From Microvirga aerophila (GTDB lineage: Bacteria; Pseudomonadota; Alphaproteobacteria; Rhizobiales; Beijerinckiaceae), in NCBI RefSeq assembly GCF_003332305.1, contig NZ_QOIO01000025.1:1-64000 (forward strand): 64,000 nt of DNA, read 5' to 3'. The number at the start of each line of letters is the position of its first letter. Position 1 is the first letter of the stretch. Under the pieces are notes generated by a model. The model did not search any database. It worked only from the letters and a program-made list of their open reading frames with translations, and was not told the origin of the DNA. This document shows positions 35,392 to 46,200 of this stretch, piece by piece. A program made the translations under genes and the position numbers.

Positions 35392-36063
35392 GTGTGCAAT
35401 CTCTACTCGAGCTACACCACCCAGGAGGCCATGCGTCGCGCCTTCGAGGTCGCCCGCGACACCGCCGGCAACGTGCCTCCCCTACCGGCGATCTTCCCGG
35501 ACCAGATGGCACCGGTGGTGCGCACGGTCGACGGCGAGCGCGAGCTGATCCGGATGCGCTGGGGCTTTCCGCCGCCGCCGAAGGTCGGCACCCAGCCGGT
35601 CACCAACGTGCGCAACGTGGGATCACCCTTCTGGCGCGCTTGGCTGAAACCCCAGTACCGGGCCCTGATTCCGTTGACCAGCTTCAGCGAATACAGGGAC
35701 ACGAAGCCACGCAAGACACCAGTGTGGTTCGCCCTGAACAAGGACCGGCCGTTAGCCGCTTTCGCGGGTATCTGGCGGCCGTGGACGGGTGTGCGCGGCA
35801 CCAAGGCCGAGCCAGTCGAGGGCGAGCATCTGCTCTACTCGTTCCTGACCTCGGAGCCGAACGGCGTCGTCGGGCCGATCCACCCGAAGGCCATGCCGGT
35901 GATCCTGACGACCCCGGAGGAGTACGAGACTTGGCTCACCGCGCCGGCCGAGGAGGCGCTCAAGTTGCAGCGGCCGCTGCCCGACGACAGGCTCCAGATT
36001 GTCGCCGAAGGCGCACGGTCCGACCAGCCTGAGGACGGACGAGCCGCCGGGTCACGTGCCTAA
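35392..36063 (+). CDS. SOS response-associated peptidase (SRAP/YedK/HMCES family)
   Basis: 223 residues. The GTG at 35392 is chosen because GGAGG lies nine bases upstream and the next codon is the essential Cys2 (start MCNLYSSYTT), which must become the N-terminal residue to form a thiazolidine link with abasic sites. Conserved: the Asn of NVRNVGS, WLKPQYRALIPLTSFSEYRD with the catalytic Glu, FAGIWRPW, FLTSEPNGVVGPIHPKAMPV with the active-site His of IHPKAMP. It shields abasic sites in single-stranded DNA, complementing translesion synthesis. No clear LexA box was seen upstream. Confidence 0.93.
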   Translation: MCNLYSSYTTQEAMRRAFEVARDTAGNVPPLPAIFPDQMAPVVRTVDGERELIRMRWGFPPPPKVGTQPVTNVRNVGSPFWRAWLKPQYRALIPLTSFSEYRDTKPRKTPVWFALNKDRPLAAFAGIWRPWTGVRGTKAEPVEGEHLLYSFLTSEPNGVVGPIHPKAMPVILTTPEEYETWLTAPAEEALKLQRPLPDDRLQIVAEGARSDQPEDGRAAGSRA

Positions 36064-36189
36064 GGAGATCAATACGCTGTCGTCGGGTCAGTCACCGACA
36101 TCCTCGGAGCCTTCACAGCGTAGATGCCGGTCCTGGTGCAGACCTCGCGAGGTCCTTTGTTCAAGGGCCACTTATCCGCATGGATCGTT

Positions 36190-39100
36190 TCACGATACGG
36201 TGTTTAGCACACTCCGCGCTTCCTCCACGTCCGACAGCCTCAGGCCATCCTGGAACCCGTGACACACCGGATGCAGGAGCCTCCACGCCCTCTCCCGCTC
36301 GCCACCTTGCGCCCACAGCTTGGCGAGATCGGTGGCCGCTCTCAGCTCCAGAAGCCGGGCAGCTTGCCGCTGAGCGGTTGTGACGGCCAGTTGCAGGTTT
36401 CTTTCCACCTCATCGATGGGAGCCTTCTCGGCTCGGAGCAGAGCCGCCTGCTGGCGATACAGTTCCGCCAGCATGTATTGCTCACCATACGTCTCACTGT
36501 GCTGGCGTGCGGCTGCCAGGTGAGCGCGAGCCTCGTCCAATCGGACCGACAGCAAGTATCCTTGAGCCAAATAGCAGCCAATCCGGCTCGTGTGCAAAAC
36601 GGCCCCTGTCGCGTGCAGGCGACGGAGTGCATCCTCCAGCAGCGCCAGCCCCTCCTGATGTTCCCCGAGTTGGCACAGGGCCCAGCCGCGGATCTCCTCG
36701 GCAAACGCGAGCCATTGCGGCAGGCGGTGCTCGCGCGAGACCTGAAGGGCCTCAGCCCCAAGCCGTTCAGCGACGCCCGCATTGCGGCCGAAGTTGTGAG
36801 CATTGCCGGTCGAAACGAGCGACCAGGCCAGCGTGTGAGGGTTGTTGAGCGCACGGGCGCGCATCAACCCTTCTTCGGCAATCCTGGCGGCCTCTTCCGG
36901 AAAGCCGAGCAGACTGTGAACCGCCCCGCGGTAGAGGCGGCAGACGATCTGCGGCTGCTCGCCATAGATCTTGAACTCGGCCTCGGGCCGGCTGTCGGCC
37001 AGCACGGCTCCTCGTTCGAGCAGTTGGTCGGCCTCGCCCTGCTCGCCGGCGATGAACAGCGTGTATCCCAGGGCCCGGCAGGCAATCGCCAGCCGCACCA
37101 CGTCCTCGTCCTGGGTTGCCAGGGAGTAGAGCTCGCGGGCCAGGTCGACCGTCCTCGGCACCGGGTGCCGCATGAGGCAGGAATTCCACACCACCCGGTG
37201 GGCCGCGAACCGGCCGGGCCAGTCGGCGAGGGTGGCCCCAAGCGCCTTGGCCCGCGAGGCACAGGTTTCCACTAGCGGAGAGCCAAACCCGTGAACTGCA
37301 ATCAGCGGCACCACCTGGGCCAGCCGCAGATCGGCTTCGAGATGATCCCGTTGTGCAGATGGGGCAAGCTTCTCCAGCAGGTCGAGGGCCCGTTGGAAAT
37401 GGCCGATGGCCTCGTGGTTGGCAGAACGGGCTGCGCTGCGCGCGCCGGCGCGCCGCCACGCCTCGATCGCCGGTTCGGTCAGTCCGGCCTCGGTGTAGTG
37501 CCGGGCCAGCAGCTCAGGCTGGCTTTCCACGAGGGACGGGAAGCGGTCCTGAAGAACCTGCGCAATGCGCCGGTGAGTGAGCTCGCGCCGGCTCTTGAGC
37601 AGGGACTGGTAGGCGGCGTCGCGCAGGAGCGCATGCTTGAACGTGTAGGTTGCGGCCGGTGGGGCGCCCTGACCGAAGACCAGTTCGGCGGCCATCAACT
37701 GACCGAGCGCATCGCGCAGGTCAGCCTCGGAGACGGGAGCCACGGCGGACAGGAGCTCGTAGCTAAACTCCCGGCCGATGCAGGCAGCGGTCTGGGCCAC
37801 CTCTTTGACGGGACGGAGCCGGTCGAGACGGGCCATAAGGGAGTCATGCAAGGACGAGGGGATCGCCAGGGCCGGCAAGGGGATGTCGGCCACGTAGGCC
37901 GTGTCGGTCTGGCGCAGCAGACCCGACTCCAGCACGGTCCGGGTGAGCTCCTCCAGATAGAGGGGCACGCCGTCCGTCTTAGCGAGCAACTCCCCCATGA
38001 CCTCATCGGGCACGGCCTTTCCGCCGGCGACGCCGTCGATGATCGCCCTCGCGTCCTGGCTGCGCAGGCGGTTGAGCGTCAGCCAGGTCACATGCTGGTG
38101 GCGGCTGAAACTGGGCTGGAAGCTTGGCCGTGCGGTGAGGAGCATGAGCACACGCGCTTGGGTGATCCGGCTCAGGATCAGCTCGATCAGCTCCAGGGTG
38201 GTCGGATCAACCCAGTGGGGATCCTCGACCCGCAGCACCACCGGCTGCGCGGCCGCAAGCCTGATGACCTGCTCCACAAGGATGTCCAGTGTTCGCGCGC
38301 GGCGCTGCTGGGGGGTGAGGTCGAGCGGTGGATAGTGCGCGGAAGCATCCAGGCCGAGCAGGGCTCCAAGGAGGTGCACAGCCTCAGGGTTGTCGCCCAT
38401 GGTGGGGCGTAGGAACGCCTCAAGCTTGGCAAGCCGCTGCTCGGTGCTGTCGCCGGCAGACAAGCCTGCGACATGGTTCAGGTGATGAACGACAGGCCAG
38501 AGCGGACTGCCCACGTGATAGGGCGAGCATTGGTAGCTCACCACCGTCAGGGGTTCGTCCGCGAGCGCATCCAGGGTTGCCTGGGTAATGCGTGACTTGC
38601 CGATGCCAGCCTCGCCGATGAGCAGGACGCACTGGCCTTCTCCCGTCCTGGCCTGGCGCCAGCGGTCGAGGATCGTGGCGAGTTCCGGCTCCCGCCCCAC
38701 CATCGGCAGCAGTTGCCCGGCCTGATGAGCCTCAAAGCGGCCCTCGACAGCACTCTCCTGGTGAACACGGTAAGCAATGGTTGGGCGCTCGAGACCCTTG
38801 AGAGTTTGCGGCCCGAGGTCGTCGAGATCGAAGGTGCCTCCAAGCAGGCGTCGGGTCGTCTCGCTGACGACCACCGATCCGGGTGGCGCAAGGCCTTGCA
38901 GCCGTGCCGCAAGGTTTGGCGTCTCGCCCACCACAACACGCTCGCGGGCCTCACCCTGGCCGATGAGGTCGCCCACCACAACCAAGCCGGTCGCAACCCC
39001 GATCCGCACACTCAAAGGTGTGCCCCCTGATGATGGCATGCTGGCGACCGCCTCTGCGATGGCCAGCCCGGCCCGCACGGCGCGCTCGGCCTCGTCCTCG

Positions 39101-39534
39101 TGAGCTTTGGGCCAGCCAAAGTAGGCGAGCACCCCATCGCCCATGAACTTGGCCACATGGCCCTCGAAGCGGGCGATCTCGCCGGTCACGGCATTTTGAA
39201 AGGCGCGGATGATCTCATGCATCTCTTCGGGATCGAGGCGCGCGGCGAGCGCCGTCGAGCTGACGAGATCGCAGAACATCACGGTCAGCTGCCGGCGCTC
39301 GGCTTCGGGGGGTGCATTTGTCCCCTCCCTAAGCCGATGTACAGCGCTGGGTTGGTTGTCGTGCAGCGCGGCGATGGCCTTGAGCAACTTCTTGCGGTGG
39401 CCGAGGAGCACTCCGAGCTTCTCGAGGTCGGCCTCGCCGAGTTCAGGCAAGACCTCAGCGTCGACGGCGTTGGCGCGGAACACCGCCTCGTATTGTTCGA
39501 GACCGAGGGATTGAAGCCATGCGCCGATGTCCAT
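36190..39534 (-). CDS. SAM-class III cyclase-AAA ATPase-TPR signalling protein 1
   Basis: 1114 residues from the ATG at 39534. Domains: a SAM domain (about 1-65, MDIGAWLQSLGLEQYEAVFR); a class III adenylate/guanylate cyclase domain (about 85-260) with metal-binding Asp in VMFCDLVSSTALAARLDPEE and FMGDGVLAYFGW, and the NLAARL transition-state motif; an AAA/NB-ARC-like ATPase with Walker A LLIGEAGIGKSRIT; and a long C-terminal TPR/helical repeat. The catalytic set looks intact, so cAMP or cGMP synthesis is likely, gated by the ATPase and repeats. It is paralogous to the 43222 gene. Ligand unknown. The ATG at 39537 is an alternative start. Confidence 0.9.
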   Translation of the reverse strand: MDIGAWLQSLGLEQYEAVFRANAVDAEVLPELGEADLEKLGVLLGHRKKLLKAIAALHDNQPSAVHRLREGTNAPPEAERRQLTVMFCDLVSSTALAARLDPEEMHEIIRAFQNAVTGEIARFEGHVAKFMGDGVLAYFGWPKAHEDEAERAVRAGLAIAEAVASMPSSGGTPLSVRIGVATGLVVVGDLIGQGEARERVVVGETPNLAARLQGLAPPGSVVVSETTRRLLGGTFDLDDLGPQTLKGLERPTIAYRVHQESAVEGRFEAHQAGQLLPMVGREPELATILDRWRQARTGEGQCVLLIGEAGIGKSRITQATLDALADEPLTVVSYQCSPYHVGSPLWPVVHHLNHVAGLSAGDSTEQRLAKLEAFLRPTMGDNPEAVHLLGALLGLDASAHYPPLDLTPQQRRARTLDILVEQVIRLAAAQPVVLRVEDPHWVDPTTLELIELILSRITQARVLMLLTARPSFQPSFSRHQHVTWLTLNRLRSQDARAIIDGVAGGKAVPDEVMGELLAKTDGVPLYLEELTRTVLESGLLRQTDTAYVADIPLPALAIPSSLHDSLMARLDRLRPVKEVAQTAACIGREFSYELLSAVAPVSEADLRDALGQLMAAELVFGQGAPPAATYTFKHALLRDAAYQSLLKSRRELTHRRIAQVLQDRFPSLVESQPELLARHYTEAGLTEPAIEAWRRAGARSAARSANHEAIGHFQRALDLLEKLAPSAQRDHLEADLRLAQVVPLIAVHGFGSPLVETCASRAKALGATLADWPGRFAAHRVVWNSCLMRHPVPRTVDLARELYSLATQDEDVVRLAIACRALGYTLFIAGEQGEADQLLERGAVLADSRPEAEFKIYGEQPQIVCRLYRGAVHSLLGFPEEAARIAEEGLMRARALNNPHTLAWSLVSTGNAHNFGRNAGVAERLGAEALQVSREHRLPQWLAFAEEIRGWALCQLGEHQEGLALLEDALRRLHATGAVLHTSRIGCYLAQGYLLSVRLDEARAHLAAARQHSETYGEQYMLAELYRQQAALLRAEKAPIDEVERNLQLAVTTAQRQAARLLELRAATDLAKLWAQGGERERAWRLLHPVCHGFQDGLRLSDVEEARSVLNTVS

Positions 39535-39717
39535 CATTGCTCCCTCTTCGCGCGGCAACTTTACCGAAAGCGCCGCCGGATGGCGACCATTGCTGCTCGC
39601 ATGCAGGGGTGCTGCGTCATCTGCGCCGGGAGGTGAGCGCAACCATCTGTCAGATGCAGTTCGAGGAGATGATGACGCGGAGGGCCCCCTCGCTCGAGCC
39701 GAGCCTTGTGCCCTGGA

Positions 39718-41064
39718 CTAAGCATGCGGCCTGTCATGCTCCAGCGCAAACAGCCGCCATTTCGCAGGCACTCCCTTGAGGGTGCGCAGGCCCCGGTCCT
39801 GAAACTGCAGGCCCGAACCGGCGACCAGGTCCCTCACCGTGCTTGAGACCAGCACCTCGCCGGGAGCGGCCGCCGCCGCGACCCGGGCTCCGATATGAAC
39901 AGCGATCCCGCCCACATCCGCCCCACCCGCCATGACCTCGCACTCACCGGTGTGCAGCCCTGATCGAATCTCGATCCCGAGCTGCCGCACCGCATCCCGG
40001 ACGGCACACGCACAACGGATGGCTCGCGCCGGCCCATCAAACGTCGCCAGGATACCGTCGCCCACCGTGTTAATCTCCCGGCCGTTGAACCGACCGAGTT
40101 CCTGCCGCACCAGGCGATAGTAGCTCTCCAACTGGTCACGCCAGCGGCGGTCACCGAGAGTGGCTGCCCTCTCGGTGGAGCCGACCATGTCAACGAACAG
40201 AACTGTGGCGAGCACCCGGTCCGGCTCAGGAACGTGACGCACACCCGTGAGAAACTCCTGGATCTCAGTGATGATGGCGTCGGCATCGCCGACCCAAGGA
40301 AGGTGGTCCCGACCGGCCAGCTCCACATATTTCGCCCCGGGGATCTGTTGCGCCATGTGGCGCCCCGCAGCCACAGGGACGTTCACGTCGTCGCGGCGAT
40401 GCAGGACCAAGGTGGGGACATGCACCGCGGGTAGCACGGGTGTGACATCGATCTCGCTGTTCATCCGTATCAGCGCCATCGCAGCCCCGGGACTGGCGCT
40501 CAGGCGCTCGAAGCGGCCCCACCAGTTCCGGAACTGCTCGTCGTCCACCATGCTCGGGGCAAAGCGGATTAAGCTCAGGCCGGTGCCCCAGGACGCATCC
40601 ATGAATTGGAGCATGAATTCGAGCTCCTGCGGCGTCGCCACCAAGGAGCTGAACTCCGCAAAGCTGCCGTAGAGCACCAAGGCGGCGGTCCGTTCCGGAT
40701 AAGTGGCGGCGAACAGCACGCTCATCGGACCACCTTCGGACACGCCGATGATAGCCGCCCGCTCGGACCCTGCGGCGTCGAGGACGGCCCGTACATCGTC
40801 CATCCGCTGCTCGAGGGTGGGCACCTGTGGCACCCGGTCCGAGAGCCCGGAGCCGCGCTTGTCGAATAGGATCAGGCGGGAAAAGGAGGCTAGGCGGCCT
40901 AACAAGCGGGCGCAGGCGGGCTCCTCCCAGAACCATTCGACGTGGGAGATGAAGCCCGGGACGACCACCAAGTCGAGCGGGCCCGTCCCGACAATCTGGT
41001 AGGCGATATGAACATCGCCGCTCTTGGCGTAACGCGTCTCCGGCAGAGTGCGCGAGCGTTCCAT
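39718..41064 (-). CDS. Alpha/beta hydrolase-class III cyclase fusion
   Basis: 448 residues. Residues 1-260 are an alpha/beta-hydrolase fold: LDLVVVPGFISHVEWFWEEP, FDKRGSGLSDR, the nucleophile elbow IIGVSEGGPMSVLFAATYPE with Ser in GVSEG, and the acid/His region PTLVLHRRDDVNVP and LAGRDHLPWVGD. Residues 280-448 are a class III cyclase domain: LFVDMVGSTERAATLGD, INTVGDGILATFDGPARAI, SGLHTGECEV and VHIGARVAA. The fusion suggests that a hydrolysable small-molecule signal is sensed by the hydrolase and relayed to nucleotide synthesis; this is inference. It lies 184 bases upstream of cyclase 1 on the same strand. Confidence 0.9.
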   Translation of the reverse strand: MERSRTLPETRYAKSGDVHIAYQIVGTGPLDLVVVPGFISHVEWFWEEPACARLLGRLASFSRLILFDKRGSGLSDRVPQVPTLEQRMDDVRAVLDAAGSERAAIIGVSEGGPMSVLFAATYPERTAALVLYGSFAEFSSLVATPQELEFMLQFMDASWGTGLSLIRFAPSMVDDEQFRNWWGRFERLSASPGAAMALIRMNSEIDVTPVLPAVHVPTLVLHRRDDVNVPVAAGRHMAQQIPGAKYVELAGRDHLPWVGDADAIITEIQEFLTGVRHVPEPDRVLATVLFVDMVGSTERAATLGDRRWRDQLESYYRLVRQELGRFNGREINTVGDGILATFDGPARAIRCACAVRDAVRQLGIEIRSGLHTGECEVMAGGADVGGIAVHIGARVAAAAAPGEVLVSSTVRDLVAGSGLQFQDRGLRTLKGVPAKWRLFALEHDRPHA

Positions 41065-41341
41065 CGGGCTTCCTTCCGGCGGGGCCGTGCCGGCGCTAAA
41101 CCTTAATCAAGATGCACCTTCCGGCGACGCGCGTCCAAGGCAATCAGTCTTGTTCAGCCTGGACCAGAGCCGGCCCGGCGTATGCGCCGAAAGCGCCTCG
41201 TTCACGGAGAACGTCTTGGCGAGGTCATCGCCAAGGCCGAAAGAGGATCATCGGTAGTGAGATCCGCGCCGCAGCAGGTGTGGTATCCTTGATCAGCGCG
41301 TCAGCCGCTGAAAGGATCCTGAGGCGTTGGAGGACAAGGCC

Positions 41342-41473
41342 ATGGCACACCGCGAACAGCATGGGAACCGCGAAGCCAAAAAGCCCAAGAAGACCAAGCC
41401 GAGTTCGGACACCCAGCCCGGGACGTGGGCCGTCAGCGAGGTGATCGAGGCGAAAGCCACGGCGAAGCATTAG
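41342..41473 (+). CDS. Small basic hypothetical protein
   Basis: 43 residues, ATG at 41342. The sequence begins MAHREQHGNREAKKPKKTKP and continues with a polar, Thr/Ala-rich end. Short proteins with an MAxREQxGNREAKKPKK start recur in Methylobacteriaceae, from general familiarity. No ribosome site is perfect (GGACAAGGCC upstream). Highly basic and disordered; function unknown. Confidence 0.55.
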   Translation: MAHREQHGNREAKKPKKTKPSSDTQPGTWAVSEVIEAKATAKH

Positions 41474-41569
41474 CCTCAGCATTCGCCACTGACGTGGCTG
41501 GGAGCGGAACGGCCGCAGGGAAGCCTGCGTTGACTTGCAGGGCTTAACTTAGGTTAAGGGAGGCCGATC

Positions 41570-41908
41570 ATGCGCCTCAGTCCCAGAGAGCTCCTGATCG
41601 TTGGCGTTGCCATGGCCAGCCTAGTGATCGGCCTGAGCTCGAAGGCCCAGGCCCAGGGCCAGCCTCAGACCTCCGAGACCCTCAAGTCCGAGAGCACCGG
41701 TCCCCAAGATCCGCGCTCCACCGGCCCGGTGGGCCGCTCGAAGGAGCCGCTGAGCGACAAGCTCGACCGTACAGACGGTGTGATCCGCCCGCCGGCCGAC
41801 ATCGCGCCAGAGATGTCCGTCCGCCCGCCGGTTCCGAACCCCGGCACGACGCGGGTCATCCCGCCCCCGGGTTCCCCAAGCGGCGACCAGACTGTTGAGC
41901 CGAAGTGA
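41570..41908 (+). CDS. Small secreted Pro/Ser-rich protein
   Basis: 112 residues. A signal peptide (MRLSPRELLIVGVAMASLVIG with cleavage near AQA at about residue 28) precedes a disordered mature region rich in Pro, Ser, Thr and Gln (TGPVGRSKEPLSDKLDRTDG, then VRPPVPNPGTTRVIPPPGSP). No domain. GGAGG lies upstream of the ATG. Periplasmic by inference; function unknown. Confidence 0.7.
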   Translation: MRLSPRELLIVGVAMASLVIGLSSKAQAQGQPQTSETLKSESTGPQDPRSTGPVGRSKEPLSDKLDRTDGVIRPPADIAPEMSVRPPVPNPGTTRVIPPPGSPSGDQTVEPK

Positions 41909-42134
41909 GAATCAGTCGCCAGACCGACGATACCCGTAGCTTCCAACACTGCCCTGCTTGGCCACATCATTGAATTCGCCCATGAGGTCATTGGAGCGTG
42001 CTCGTCCTGAGCGGGCGCGGCGTCGGAGATCGTGGTATGGGCGAACGAGATCCGGAAGCGCCGGCGCAACCGTACCGTCGCGTGTGTCCATGGAAGCGGC
42101 TATATTCCGGCCTTGTGAGCTGGGGAGTTGTCCC

Positions 42135-42974
42135 ATGAGTGATGCGAGGATGACGTCGACAGGCCATGCGGTGAGCGACGCACCATGGCTGGACCTCCAC
42201 TTCCAGATAGCCCGGGCCGAGTACGAGGAGGCGCTCCGCTTCGTCGGCATCGAACCCGGCTGGAACGTGCTCGATGCGGGCTGCGGCTCGGGCGGGTACA
42301 TCCCCCTCCTGTGCGAGCTCGTCGGCCCCGCAGGTCAGGTTGCCGCGCTCGATCTGGCGCCCGAGAACGTCACCCAAGTCGAGCGCATCATCCAGGATGG
42401 ACACTGTGCGGCCCCCGTGAACCTTCGCGTCGGCAGCGTGCTGGACCTACCCTTCGCGGACGCCACGTTCGACTGCGTGTGGTGCGCCAATGTCGCCCAG
42501 TACCTGACGGACGTGGAATTCACCCGCGTCATGGGCGAGTTTCGCCGTGTGACCAAGCCCGGCGGCATCGTCGCTGTGAAGGACTCTGATGGGACGCTCC
42601 TGCAATTGCTGCCACTGGATCCGGCGATCTGGGCCCGTCACGTTGCGGTACGCCGGGCCAAGGCGGCCGAGACCGGAGTGCTGGGCGCCTGGTGCGGATC
42701 CTCGCTGGCCCGGTTCTTCCGCCAAGCGGGGCTGATCGATATCGTCCGCAAGGGTTGGTTGGTGGAACGCTGGGCCCCGGTGCCGGCCTATGCGCGCCAG
42801 TTCCACACCATGGGCCTGCGCTATCATGCCAAGCTCGCGGCGGAGAACGGCCTCTCCCGATCGGACTGCGAAGCGCTGGCTGCGGCAGCGGAGGATCCGG
42901 ACCACCTGTTCGATGACCCTGACTTCTGCTTCCGCGAGTACTTTGTCGTCACCTTGGGACGTGTACCGGCCTAA
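42135..42974 (+). CDS. SAM-dependent methyltransferase
   Basis: 279 residues from the ATG at 42135, which has GGGGAG upstream. Class I Rossmann methyltransferase: motif I NVLDAGCGSGGYIPLLCELV, the acidic motif VAALDLAPENV, motif III VGSVLDLPFADATFDCVWCA, and post-motif MGEFRRVTKPGGIVAVKDSD. The C-terminal 100 residues are helical and probably bind the acceptor. Typical of UbiE/COQ5-like enzymes, but the substrate cannot be read. Independent transcript. Confidence 0.85.
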   Translation: MSDARMTSTGHAVSDAPWLDLHFQIARAEYEEALRFVGIEPGWNVLDAGCGSGGYIPLLCELVGPAGQVAALDLAPENVTQVERIIQDGHCAAPVNLRVGSVLDLPFADATFDCVWCANVAQYLTDVEFTRVMGEFRRVTKPGGIVAVKDSDGTLLQLLPLDPAIWARHVAVRRAKAAETGVLGAWCGSSLARFFRQAGLIDIVRKGWLVERWAPVPAYARQFHTMGLRYHAKLAAENGLSRSDCEALAAAAEDPDHLFDDPDFCFREYFVVTLGRVPA

Positions 42975-43221
42975 CCGAGGGCTTTCCCGGTGATGGACAA
43001 ACACGATTGGGTGATTGGCCGCTCTGGATTAATCCAGGGAGGCTTCCGTTCCCTGCAGATTTCCGCCTGGCCCAGAAGCTGGCGAAGGAACCACGTTACC
43101 TTCGGGCCACACGTTGCCATTTGCCCGGAGTCGGTTCGTGACGTTTGTTCGCGCCCTCCCCGCCGTTATACGGTAGGTTGAAGAGCCTGGCATTGCGATC
43201 ACCATCAAGCCGGGAGGGCTC

Positions 43222-46200
43222 ATGGACGTTGGCACGTGGCTGCGCGATCTGGGGCTGGGACAGTACGAGCAAGCGTTCCGCGAGAACGACATCGATGGCG
43301 ACGTCCTGGCCGACCTCACCGCCGATGACCTGAGCGGGCTCGGTGTCGTCTCGATCGGCCACCGCCGCAAGCTGCTCGCCGCCATCGCCGCCCTGCGCGC
43401 GGGCCCGCCTCCAGGGCCTGTCCCTTCCACGCAAGCATGGACCGCGCCCGCCGGGACAGCCCTGCCGCTTCCGGAGGCCGAGCGACGGCAACTCACGGTG
43501 ATGTTCGTCGATCTCGTCGGCTCGACGGCGCTCGCGGCACGCCTGGACCCCGAAGACATGCGTGAGGTGATCGGGACCTATCACCGCAGCATTGCGGAGA
43601 CGGTTGGCCGCTTCGGTGGTTTTGTCGCCAAGTACATGGGCGACGGGGTCCTGGTCTATTTCGGCTGGCCCCACGCGGACGAGGCCGATGCCGAGCGCGC
43701 CGTGCGCGCTGCCCTGACCACACTGGACGTGATCGGCCAGATCGCGCCCGCTGGTGAACGGCTAGCCGCGCGCATCGGCATCGCCAGTGGCCTCGCCGTC
43801 GTGGGCGACCTGCTGGGCGCCGGTGCCGCACGGGAGCAGACCGTGATCGGCGAGACCCCGAACCTTGCCGCACGGCTGCAATCACTTGCTGATCCCGGCT
43901 GCGCGGTCATCGACGCCGAAACCCGCCAGCGCATCGGCGGCCTGTTCGAGTGCCGCGAGCTTGGCGCGGTTCACCTCAAGGGCCTGCCCGGGCCGGTCTG
44001 CGCCTGGCAGGTGCTGAGCGAGGCCATGGTTCAGAGCCGCTTCGAGGCCATGCATAAGGCCGCCCTCACGCCGCTCGTCGGGCGCGACGACGAGCTCGAG
44101 CTGCTGCTGCGCCGCTGGCGGCAGGCGAAGGAGGGCGAAGGGCAGGTGGTGCTCACCTCCGGCGAGCCCGGCATCGGCAAGTCGCGCCTGATCGCTGCGC
44201 TCGAGGAGCGCGTGGCCCTAGAGGCGCATCTCAAACTCAAGTACTTCTGCTCGCCGCATCACCGAGACAGCGCTCTCCAGCCGATCATCGCGCGCTGGCG
44301 GAACGAGGTTGGTTTCGTCGACGGCGAGGCTGCGGATGCACGGCTCGACAAGCTGGAAACCCTGCTGCGCCCACTTGGCGCCGCCCCGGACGAGCTGGCA
44401 CTCATCGCCGAGATGCTCGGTGTGCCAGGGGGAGAGCGGTATCCGCCGCCGGCTCTCAGCCCGGAGCAGAAAAAGGAGCAGACCGTCGGAGCCTTGCTGC
44501 GAATTCTCGAAGAACGGGCCCACCGGTCCCCCGTGCTGATGCTGTTCGAGGACGTGCATTGGGCCGATCCAAGCTCGCTCGAGCTGTTGGACAGGTTGAT
44601 CCTGCGCTTGGCCTCGCTGCCGGCGCTGGTGGTCATCTCGTTCCGGCCAGAGTTTCAAGCGCCCTGGGTTGGTCAGGCGGGTGTGACCCTGATGGCGCTG
44701 AGCCGTCTCAGCCCGCGTCAGGCCGCGGCGCTCGCCTCCCAGGTGGTCGTGGGCCAGGCGCTGCCGGCCGGGATGCTGGAACGGATTGTGGCGCAAACCG
44801 ACGGTGTGCCCCTGTTCATCGAGGAGTTGACCAAGGCCGTGCTGGAGGGCGCCGGCCAGCCCGACGCTGCTGTCGCAGCGCTTCCGATCCCGAGCACTTT
44901 GCAGGCTTCGCTGACGGCTCGGCTGGATCGGCTGCCGGTCGCGAAGCAGGTGGCGCAGATCGGCGCCATGATCGGCCGCGAGTTCAGCCATGAACTGTTG
45001 GCCGCCGTGGCCGGACTGCCCGAGGCAGCCTTGACGCAGGGACTGGACGAGCTCGTCAATGCCGGTCTCGCGTTCCGTCGCGGCACGCCGCCCGAAGCGA
45101 CCTACACGTTCAAGCACGCACTCGTACAGGACGCCGCCTACGTGAGCCTATTGCGGGGCACACGACAGAAGCTGCACGCCCGGATCGCCCAGGTGCTGGA
45201 AGAGCGCTGGCCGGACGTGGTCGAAACCCAGCCTGAGCTGCTTGCCCATCACTTCACCCAGGCGGGACTGACCGAGCGGGCTGCGGAGTACTGGCAGCGG
45301 GCTGGGGAACGCACCTTCCGGCAGTCGGCCGTTGCAGAAGCCATCGGCCATCTCACCAGGTGCATTGCCCTCGTGCGGACCTTTCCCGAAACCCGCGCGC
45401 GAGCCGAACGCGAGCTGCATCTCCAGACGATGCTCGGTCAGGCGTACATCGCCCGACACGGCCACGGGGCACCTGAAACCGCCGCCGCTTTCGCACGGGC
45501 GCAGGATTTGGTCGAGGCCGTGGGGGAGGTGTCGCAGCAGTTTCCGGTGCTGTATGGGTTCTGGGCTGTCCAATTCGTCCGCATGGCGCTTCCCGAGCAG
45601 CAGAAGCTGGCCGGGCAAACTCTCGCCCTGGCCGCGCAGCATCCTGACCCGGAGCGATTGTGCCTGGCGCACCGAATGTGCGGTGCGACCGATGAGGCCG
45701 GAGGTGAGCTGCTCCCCGCCCGCGCACACCTTGAGCAGGCCGTTGCGCTGTACGAGCCGGAACGGCACGGTTCGACGGCCTTTGTCTTCGGCCAGGACCT
45801 TGGTGTGTCGGCGCTTGCCCATCTGACCTGGGTGCTGTGGCTGCTGGGCTATCCGGATCAGGCATCCCACCGCCAAGCCGAGGGGTTGGCCCTGGCGTAT
45901 CGGGTTGGCCATAAGAACACGCTCGGGTTTGCGCTGATGTACAGCGCGATGGTGGGTGCTTTTGGCCGCGATGCCAGATCAGCCGCGGAGCACGCGGCGA
46001 CGTTGCTGGAGCTCGCCCGGGAGCACAAGCTGGATCTGTGGGCCGCCAGCGCGACGGTTGTCCAGGGCTGGGCCTTGGCTCGCCAGGGCCAGGGAACCGA
46101 CGGGATCGCCATGATCCACCACGGGCTCGCGGATTGGAACGCTAGCGGTGCCGAGTGGATGCGACCGTTCTTCCTGGGCTTGCTGGCTGAAGCGTGCGCC

